Origin: Ailanthus altissimus
Lineage: Eukaryota > Streptophyta > Magnoliopsida > Sapindales > Simaroubaceae
Reading direction: 5' to 3'
Assembly: GCA_946807835.1 (NCBI GenBank)
Contig: OX327705.1
Span: 16,336,501 to 16,400,500, forward strand
DNA length: 64,000 nucleotides
The translations under genes were made by a program, and so were the position numbers. Positions 48,434-56,515 of this stretch are shown here, one piece after another. Each line of letters opens with the position of its first letter. The stretch's first letter is position 1. The notes under the pieces are model-generated. The model searched no databases, was not told the origin of the DNA, and saw nothing but the letters and a program-made list of their open reading frames with translations.

Positions 48434-50260
48434 GTGGACTCAAGAGTGTCAAAATTCATTTGAAAAATTAATTGGCCTCTTAACATCTGCTACTATCATA
48501 CAATCTCCTGACTGGTCTTTACCTTTTGAGCTCATGTATGATGCTAGTGACTACGTTGTTGGTGCTGTAGTAGGACAAAGAAAGGAAGGTAAATCCTATG
48601 TAATTTATTACGCAAGTTGAACTTTAAACAGTGCACAAATGAATTACACAACAACTGAAAAGAACTACTTGCTGTAATATTTGCATTAGACAAATTTTGT
48701 TCTTACTTAATCGGTTCCTCAACTGTTGTATTTACTGACCATGCTGCTGTAAGGTACTTAATGTCAAAACAGGATGCAAAATCAAGGCTGATTCAATGGA
48801 TTCTATTGCTACAAGAATTTATTATCACTATCAAGGATAATAAGGGAGCTGAGAATGTTGTTGCAGATTACTTATCAAGACTCACACCAGATTCATCAAC
48901 AGAAATAACACCTATTAATGATTCTTTTCCCGATGAATTTTTATTTTCTACTGTTACAATGCCCTGGTATGCTAATATTGTTAATTTTCTTGTAACAGGA
49001 GAAATACCACCTCAATGGAATGCTCAAGACAAAAGAAAATTTTTAACGGAGGTGAGAAAGTTTTATTGGGATGATCCTTATCTCTTCAAATATTGTCGTG
49101 ATCAAATATTTCGAAGATGCATACCCGACAATGAGGTAAATAAAGTTATTGAATTTTGTCATTCTGAAGCATGTGGGGGACATTTCTCATCAAAGAAAAT
49201 AGCTACAAAAATCTTACAGTGTGGATTTTATTGGCCCACTTTATTTAAAGATACACATGTATTTTGTATAACTTGTGAAAATTGTCAAAAGTTGGGATCA
49301 ATTTCAAAACGAAACATGATGCTTTTGAACCCTATTCTTGTTATTGAAATCTTTGATTGTTGGGGGATAGATTTCATGGGACCATTTTCGTTATCATTTG
49401 GATTTACGTATATCTTAATTGCAGTAGATTATATCTCAAAATGGATTGAGGCTATTCCATGTCGATATAATGACCATAAAATAGTCATGAAACTTTTGAA
49501 AGAAAATATCTTAAGTCGATTTGGAATCCCTCGAGCCATTATAAGTGATGGGGGTAAGCATTTTTGTAATAGACCATTTGAAACATTAGTGAAAAAATAT
49601 GGTATTACTTATAAAGTTGCCACCCCTTATCATCCTCAGACAAGTGGACAAGTTGAATTAGCAAATAGGGAGATAAAACAAAATTTAGAAAAAACTGTAA
49701 ACCCAAATCGCAAAGATTGGTCTTTAAGACTAAATGATGCACTGTGGGCTTATAGAACTGCTTTTAAAACTTCATTGGGTATGTCTCCCTATAGGATAGT
49801 TTATGAAAAACCTTGTCACTTACCTATGGAACTTGAGTATAAAGCCTACTGGGCTATTAAAACTTTCAATGAAAATCTTGATTCTGCTGGACACATACAT
49901 AAATTACAAATAAATGAACTTGAAGAATTGAGAAATGATGCATATGAGAATTCAAAAATTCATAAAGCTAAAATTAAAGCCTTTCATGATAAAAAAATTC
50001 AGAGAAAAACATTTGACACTGGTCAGAAGGTTTTGCTTTATAATTCTCGACTTCACATATTCCCTGAAAAATTAAGATCAAGATGGAGTGGCCCTTTTAT
50101 TGTGAAACATGTGTACCTTTATGGAACAATTGACATTGAAAATCCTAGAAATGAGAATGTGTTTAAGGTAAATGGGCAAAGACTCAAGCCGTTTCTAGAA
50201 AACCAAGCTTTTCATGAAGAATTTACGTTCTTGTCGGATCCTTATTACGAGACCAGTTAA
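48434..50260 (+). pseudogene. Outer element RNase H and integrase
   Basis: The sequence resumes the outer RT at the GTGGA duplication (TQECQNSFEKLIGLL). RNase H shows LMYDASDYVVGAVVG, two stops near 48620 and 48665-48677, and [12 protein letters not shown]. From 48761 the frame is open for 499 codons through the linker and a complete integrase: zinc domain [10 protein letters not shown] and [11 protein letters not shown] residues in [20 protein letters not shown] and [10 protein letters not shown], with the catalytic Glu present; and a C-terminal domain to YYETS. This integrase looks biochemically intact although upstream domains are broken. Confidence 0.94.
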
Positions 50261-50326
50261 TCTTTGTTTTATATATTTACATATTTATATATATTTATTC
50301 TTCTTCTAACATTTTTTTTTACTTGC

Positions 50327-50328
50327 AG
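50327..50328 (+). promoter_or_regulatory. Candidate 3' splice acceptor before ORF-X (outer)
   Basis: TTCTAAC (branch-point-like) is followed by a T tract and ACTTGCAG, 68 bases after the integrase stop and 147 before ORF-X. It is a strong match to a plant acceptor. Confidence 0.5.
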
Positions 50329-50364
50329 GTTAATTTAGTAGTTTTGTTAAAGTTTTTGTTTTGC

Positions 50365-50399
50365 ACCCCGGTTAAGTGGCGGATAACGGTACTCTGTGA
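50365..50399 (+). promoter_or_regulatory. Conserved non-coding block upstream of ORF-X (outer)
   Basis: Contains TTAAGTGGCGGATAACGG and ACTCTGTGA; partner of 44022-44054. Confidence 0.55.
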
Positions 50400-50474
50400 T
50401 ATTTCAAATCGATTTTGTCAGTTTCCCATAATTACTGATATCTTTTCTTCTTCCCCCTTTTCTAAAAAAAAAAA

Positions 50475-51023
50475 ATGGATGACATTCTAAAAAATTTGAA
50501 AAAGCGTTTTCCCTCATTGCCTCAAAATTCTTTAAAGAAAATTTACCAAGCAAGATGTGAAAGATTAAGGTTATTAATGATTATGAATATGCCTGTAGAT
50601 TTACGTTGGTTAATTGAAGTCAAAGTTAGATTGACAGGTGAATTTTCAGATTCATTAATTTCCTACATGCCTGGCTTAGGTAAAAGCTCTTTTTCAAAAA
50701 AACGAAAAGCAAAACGATTAAATGTTTGTTACAAGTGTGCACGTACGACTTGCAACACACGTTGCCGCACTTTAGGAATGGTGTCTGTAAATCGCGAAGA
50801 TAAAATTAGGTTTATAAAGGATGGCCTGAGTAAAGAGTCTTTAGATAATATTTTATCGACTCTTGAGACGCATCCTAGTGGATATGTGCATATTGCAATT
50901 CATGAATTATGAGACATATTCCTAAAAGAACATGAGCGGTACAGTCTCGGGAATCTGACTTTAAAAGACCCTGTTTTCCAATTTATAAGAAAATTAGATG
51001 GGAAGCCTATCCCCGACCCATAG
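50475..51023 (+). pseudogene. ORF-X (outer), one premature stop
   Basis: Colinear without gaps with the inner ORF-X and also 182 codons long. It keeps the basic patch (KSSFSKKRKAKRL) and the cluster C-x2-C-x4-C-x3-C (CYKCARTTCNTRC), REDKIRFIKDGLSKES and the end KPIPDP. A TGA at about 50910-50912 replaces the Trp codon of the inner copy, truncating it to 145 residues. Most differences outside the 125-150 region are conservative (Lys/Arg, Ile/Val/Leu, Tyr/Phe/His), which suggests selection on the protein before decay. Function unknown. Confidence 0.8.
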
Positions 51024-51304
51024 AGGACGTTTAAGCCGTTACTAGACGTAAAATCAGAGGAAGATGTGAGCCACAATCACAACTACTTGTATATATTTAC
51101 TATAGCTATTAATTTTAAATGTTTCATTTCAAACTCAAACGTCTTTTCAATAATCAACCACCTATAATCCTTTTTGAAAATTTTGCATTTTAAGCCGACA
51201 ACCCATGTGACTTTTCCAGCTAACAAATTGAAAATTGATAAAAGGTGTTGAATCTTATATTTCAAGCCAATAGCCATGTGATTTAACTTTGCAATACCTT
51301 TTGG
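51024..51304. other. Spacer between ORF-X and LOG (outer)
   Basis: The first 75 bases are about 90% identical to the inner element, then the sequence diverges until the TATA box. No gene. Confidence 0.6.
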
Positions 51305-51315
51305 CTCTATAAATA
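51305..51315 (+). promoter_or_regulatory. TATA box upstream of the LOG gene (outer)
   Basis: CTCTATAAATA, 66 bases before the former LOG start position. Confidence 0.55.
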
Positions 51316-51380
51316 CATTGCATTATTTCTGCATCTTTGTACAAACTCAAAATCATTCAAGAGAGAGGGTGAGTGTAATC

Positions 51381-52034
51381 ATAGAAGGATCATCAACTCG
51401 TAAATTCACAAAAATTTGTGTCTTTTGTGGATCCAGCCCTGGAAAAACTAGTGAGTTTATAGAAGCAGCAGAAACCCTTGGTAAGATGTTAGCTGAGCGC
51501 AATATTCATTTAGTATATGGGGGAGGTAGTTTTGAATTAATGGGACGTGTGGCAACCGCTGCACAAAATAATGGCAGTCGAGTTTTTGGTATCATACCAA
51601 AAGCTCTAGCTATTGGAGACATTATAGGAAAAACAATTGGGGATGAGTTACAGGTATCATCAATGCATGAACGAATTTCTTTTATGCTTCGTAATGCTGA
51701 TGCCTTCATAGCTCTACCTGGAGGTTTCAGAACATTGGAGGAAATTTTTCAAATTTTCTCATGGGCATAATTGCAAATCCATAAAAAACCAATTGGTTTG
51801 TTAAACGTTGATGGTTTTTATAATGGGTTGTTATCTTTTCTTGACTATGCGGTGGAAAAACAATTCGTTTCATCTGCAGCACGATAGATCCTCATTTCTG
51901 CTTCAACTGTTGATCAGTTACTCGATGAACTACAAATTTTTACACCTCCATCTAATCCAACAATGAGTCAGATATATTGGTATACTGATAACAGTGAAAA
52001 GAAACGCAAGATAGATTTGACGCTTCATCTGTAG
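51381..52034 (+). pseudogene. LOG: LOG-like cytokinin-activating enzyme (outer copy), full length with stops
   Basis: The whole LOG length is present as 217 codons in one frame, without introns. It shows [60 protein letters not shown], and a C-terminus ending KRKIDLTLHL. Defects: the start aligned with the inner ATG is ATA (51381-51383); the third Gly of the PGGxGT signature is Arg (51729-51731), a residue expected to be needed for phosphate binding; TAA at 51768-51770 stands where a Gln is usual; TAG at 51885-51887. The reading frame is otherwise intact, so decay is by point mutation. LOG converts cytokinin nucleotides to free bases; this copy should be inactive. Confidence 0.93.
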
Positions 52035-52119
52035 CCTATCTATTTCTATGTATTTTTAAGCTTTTTATGTGGCTTGTTTTATTTTGTTGCAGGTTTAATT
52101 TTCAATAAAAGATGTTTCA

Positions 52120-52360
52120 GGTGATATCTTCTATACTTTACTCTTTCTATATTTTGACATTGAGGACAATGTCTCAATTTGGTTGGGGGGGAAGATAGTT
52201 GATATTATTGTTATCACCTTGTTTACAAAAAAAAAATAAATTAAATTATTATTATCATGAATGGCGTGAGTAAAATGTTCATTTATGTATTCTTGAGACA
52301 CATTCTAACTCTAGAATGGCAGAGTAAAGAGTACATTATAAACTTTTGAAACACATTCTA
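52120..52360 (+). other. Internal polypurine tract and 2-unit tandem repeat after LOG (outer)
   Basis: GGACAATGTCTCAATTTGG then GGTTGGGGGGGAAGATAG (about 52180-52197). Two units with GAGTAAARWGT and TTGARACACATTCTAA follow at about 52260-52310 and 52314-52360, as in the inner element. Confidence 0.6.
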
Positions 52361-53410
52361 ATTGGTTTAATTTTAATACATTTTATGTATAAATGTTTGT
52401 TGCTTAAGTTCTTGGTAACTCTTGCGTAAATAAATTTGCTTTGCTATCGATATCTGATTTCAAAATTGTTTAGTTTAAATCACTTTTTCTATCTAGGTTA
52501 CTAAAGAATAACTTCTGAAATTATTTTTTGAGAATAATACTAAGCTTTGTGGTAAGATGGATGATTCAATATATATAGCCAAAAGAATTTTCATGTTTAA
52601 GTATACATATTATTTTCTAAACTCACATATCTTTTATGAGTGAGTGGAGAGATTTGAGATAACAGCTTACGAACTTTTATTGATCTTTTGAAATGGTTAA
52701 TTTTTATTTGGAATGACATTATTTGGGATGAGGAATGATTTGGTTGCTTAGTTGAAGGATTAAAAAAAAAATTTGGAAAAGTATTATGGTGATAAATTGC
52801 TCTTATTTTGTAATGATTCCTTATGTCTTTCAAAAAAAGAAAAAGAAAAAAAATGAGTAAAAAAAGAAAAAACGAAAGAAAAGAAGTCAATTCAGTTCAA
52901 TAAAGTCTTCATTCAATTTTAGAAAACTAAAGTCATTAGGAAGCAATTTTATCACCGAATTCTATATTCGTAAGATTCGCATTAAATAATTAAAGTCTTG
53001 AAGCTAGCATTTGGCAATAATGGATTGACTCTAAATATTTAATTTTTCTATCTTTGGATCAATGTTAGTTTGTCTGTCTATCCTTAAATATAACTTTTTC
53101 TTGAGCGATTATCTATTTTCCAACTCCATGAGTGAAATCCTAAGCCATTAAACAAGTTATTCACCTGGAAGGATATAGAGTTGAGGCTTTTACTTGGAAA
53201 CTTTTGAAGGCTATATATGTTGTGGTTTGTGGTAAGAAGGCTTTGGCTTAATTCACACACTCACAAAAATATTTTTGGAAGTTATGATTGAAATAACCTT
53301 TATAGCGATTGTGATTTTAAACTGACGTTTTGTTTGAAATACTTAAGTAGTGTTCAAATTTTATTTATGCTCGAATTGCTAGGGACTAGCAATAAGCCAA
53401 TTGGGGGGTG
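52361..53410. other. 3' untranslated region and polypurine tract of the outer element
   Basis: No gene. Colinear with the inner 3' UTR. The PPT (CCAATTGGGGGGTG) abuts the LTR at 53410. Confidence 0.65.
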
Positions 53411-54847
53411 TGATGAACACTTGAAATTATACATTTAATAAGAGTTTTACATGATTGTTTTGTATTACTAGTGTATTTAATTTTCTTAACTTAAGTATGT
53501 TTACAATATTGTACTTAATTATCTTTTAACTGTTTTGTGGCAGGTTCGGTAAAATGGGCATAACTTTCTACTTAAAGATCCAATTGAGGTGATTCTTGAT
53601 AGTATACAGAGCTGACTTAATGGGATAACATATTGTATTTCACAAAGAATTTGAAATTCGAGTGTTTAGAGGGTGAAAAATGGCCTAGAACAGAATGGAT
53701 CTGCAGTACAGGCCCAGTTTGAACAGTTATCAGTATTTGGCCCATAAGTATAGAAATACGTATCTAATACGTATTAAATCACTCAATTTGAAAAGATAAG
53801 AGACTTATCTACAACTTTTATGTTTTGAGTGACAGCTAATTAGGATCACATCAATTCCAAATTAGATAATCAAGTGGGTGCCCAAATGATAATGAATGCA
53901 AATTATTTTGCCACCATTCTTAACTTTCATCAACCAAGTGGTTCCCTCCAAATTTGTCTCGATTTATCCATGTTTTTCTATAAATAGGTGGCTTGTTTAT
54001 GCCTAAAGAATATAATTAAAAAGTTAGAATTTAGTTCAAAATACTTGTCCTTTGTATCTATTTCTTTGTAAATTTATTTCTCTTGTTTACTATTAAATCA
54101 TGTTATTTATTCTTCCATTTCTTTTCTTTTTCTTTAGTTTTATTATGTCCAAATAATTTTCTTTAAGCTAAGGTGAAAGGGTGAAGCACTGGCAAGGTAA
54201 TAAGATATGTTTAATATTTATTCATGAATTTAATGCTTCATTTTTAAGTTATGCAAACTTATATATAATGTATTTATTTTGTTTGTAGAATTAATACCCT
54301 TTCTTCTAAAGTGGTGATTCTTGATTTATTATTGACAAACTTAATACTTGGCACAATAAATTCTTGAAACTATTTACAAGATTTGGTGTATATAACCTTT
54401 CTTGTAAAGTGGGAGTCTTGATTTATTGTAGACAAATATAAAGATTGGCATAATAAATACTTGAACCCATTTATAAGATTTGGTGTATAATAATTGAAAG
54501 AAATAAATACTAATCAATATATAAATGATGATGAACTTTAATTGCTATATTTTTCGATTGGAACCTCCTTTTTGTGAGGATTCCAATTGAGTTATAAAAA
54601 AATAAAAAGTTAAATATATTCTTACTTCTTATACCAAGAGTGAATCCCCGTAACCTTAGCTTTTTATTTGAATTGGTTAATTGAAATAATATTTGCAAAC
54701 ATCTTATACTGCATTAATTATCTTTAAAATATTTATAATTTATAATTTTAATTCTACTTCCCTGTGGATCGACCTCGTTCTCATCAGGTTATTTATTACT
54801 TCGACAATCCTGCACTTGGGAATAACTTCTATATTTTGGACGTGTCA
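53411..54847 (+). repeat. 3' LTR of the outer gypsy element
   Basis: 1437 bp, partner of 31668-33104, followed by the duplication CCTTC. Confidence 0.96.
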
Positions 54848-54852
54848 CCTTC

Positions 54853-55325
54853 TATCGAGAGGAACCTCTCCAATTTTCTCCCTAACATCATCTAATTGTG
54901 ACCTAAAGTCTAAGTTACCCTTATTCCTAGAGGTTATTACAGTTTGGGTGAATTATCTTATGGGCAAAAGGATAATAAGACAGTCCAATCCACAAATCAG
55001 AATCAGACATAAATATTTTAGGTATAGTCTAAACACATTCAAATTAAAAAAAAAACATTTATCACAAAGTCCTACGATGCGAGAAATAATCCAAGACATT
55101 CTAAACCTACAATTTATGAGTTTTCAACAACAAAAATATTTTTCTATTGATTGGCTCTACTAAATAGACATTATTGAATAACACATTTTGATGAGAGATA
55201 TGAATAAGAGGCTTTTGAGAAAACTCGTGTTTTCTAAATTAAATTGAATTGTTGATAAAAATTGTATCCATTTATATATTGGAATACAAAAGACAATAAA
55301 ATAAATAAATTCATATATTATACAT
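54853..55325. other. Flank of the outer element
   Basis: The first 100 bases may be a mariner-like transposase fragment on the minus strand (see 31480-31662). The plus-strand frame at 54693-55163 runs out of the LTR and is not a gene. Confidence 0.35.
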
Positions 55326-56515
55326 GTTTTTTAGCCTTCCGTAAACTTAACATTTGTTCATTTTAAGCATTAATAATAGGCTTTTTATATGTTTGGTTGT
55401 TAATTTATAGGTTTGAAGTTAACGAAGTTATTTAGAATGAAATTACAAAGACAAGAAGGCCTGGCGTGTGACTAGTAACCCGTGAACAATACTTCTTAAA
55501 TAATGTCGGCGTTGGGCACAAAAAAGGGAAATCCTAGTCTTACTTATATTTATTATTTTACCCTAATTTGAAGACTCAAAAATCTTGTAAATAAAATATT
55601 AGAAAGCCTACTTTAAAAATCAAGATGTGAGGAGAAGAAGGAACTTAAGAGACAAATAACTCTTTAGAGAGAGAAAGAGTAACGGTTAGAAGATCATAAA
55701 GCCTAGAAGATTGAAGATTATAAGAAAATTAGTTTTATCTCTTCAACTCTTTATCTTTCTAGTTTCTATGATTTTAATAACGTTTTTCTTAATAAGCTCT
55801 AGAAATCTTTATTTTATCATAAGCTAAGTTTTATATCTAGGGTTACAAGTTTGAACTCAATATGTGATTGAATTCAATTTTTTTTTCTTCTATTTATAAA
55901 TTTAATAGTAGGATTGTTGAATTATTTTTTGTGCTTAATGCTTTCTAATTACTTGATCACTAATTAGATTGATTAGGGAACCTTAATGGGCTTGACAAAT
56001 GGATTTTTGTGTTGGCCTTGAATTTGATATGTACTCATAAGAGATAGACATATACTCATATGACATTTATGGTAGTAATAAATTAGTTCTTAATGTATCT
56101 TATTCTCATCTAATTACCATAGATATATAGGTATTGTTAGGATAAGAATAGTCACTTAACCATCGACAAAAGCTTATGATGGTATTAGGGATTTAGCAAA
56201 AAATTCATATTAAGGGATTAAATTAAGAAAAAATTAATTGGTTTAAGTAGAGTATTAAGGGATAATTACAGTCTTAGGTTTTATCTATTATTGGTGATTC
56301 ACTCTTGTTAACTTCAGCTTATCTTGTTAGTTTCAGTTTATTTAGATAAGATTACTTATCTTTTAATTTTTATTCATTTGAATAAAAGTAAAAAGACATA
56401 ATTTTAGCACTTAGCATAACAATAACAACAATATCTCATGGGAATGATACTTTACTCAATCTTTATCACTTGCTTACGATAGTGTGCACTTGTACTTTAG
56501 TACAACACAATATTT
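55326..56515 (+). mobile_element. LTR-like repeat family R3, copy 3
   Basis: Shares AATAATAGGCTTTTTATATG near its start, and a late block around CTCATGGGAATGATAC and GATAGTGTGCACTTG, with the two other R3 copies. Non-coding. Ends approximate. Confidence 0.6.

Larger units (their letters stand above)
37248..48438 (+). mobile_element. Inner Ty3/gypsy element, RT/RNase H-deleted, with ORF-X and LOG
   Basis: The LTRs (37253-38814, 46873-48433) start TGATGAACA and end AAACA, and are flanked by the perfect duplication GTGGA (37248-37252, 48434-48438). Insertion is in the RT thumb of the outer element in the same orientation. Order: PBS, hairpin leader, gag, protease, start of RT, then a direct jump to the end of RNase H, integrase, ORF-X, LOG, PPT. 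It is a relative of the outer element; its LTRs are diverged but share the ends and several blocks. Without RT it could only have moved with enzyme supplied by another copy, unless the deletion came after insertion. Confidence 0.95.
31663..54852 (+). mobile_element. Outer Ty3/gypsy element carrying ORF-X and LOG, with a nested insertion
   Basis: Two 1437-bp LTRs (31668-33104 and 53411-54847) begin TGATGAACACTTG and end GTGTCA. They are flanked by the perfect duplication CCTTC (31663-31667 and 54848-54852). PBS, hairpin leader, gag, protease, RT, RNase H, integrase, ORF-X, LOG and PPT follow in order on the plus strand, making it an Athila/Tat-like gypsy element. RT is interrupted at 37252 by the inner element and resumes at 48434. 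Removing the insert leaves about 12 kb. The coding parts have stops and frameshifts, so it is not autonomous. Confidence 0.95.

Noticed and set aside
54693..55163. A 156-codon plus-strand frame at the end of the outer LTR
   Set aside because: It crosses the LTR boundary and the TSD. Composition and translation show no protein family.
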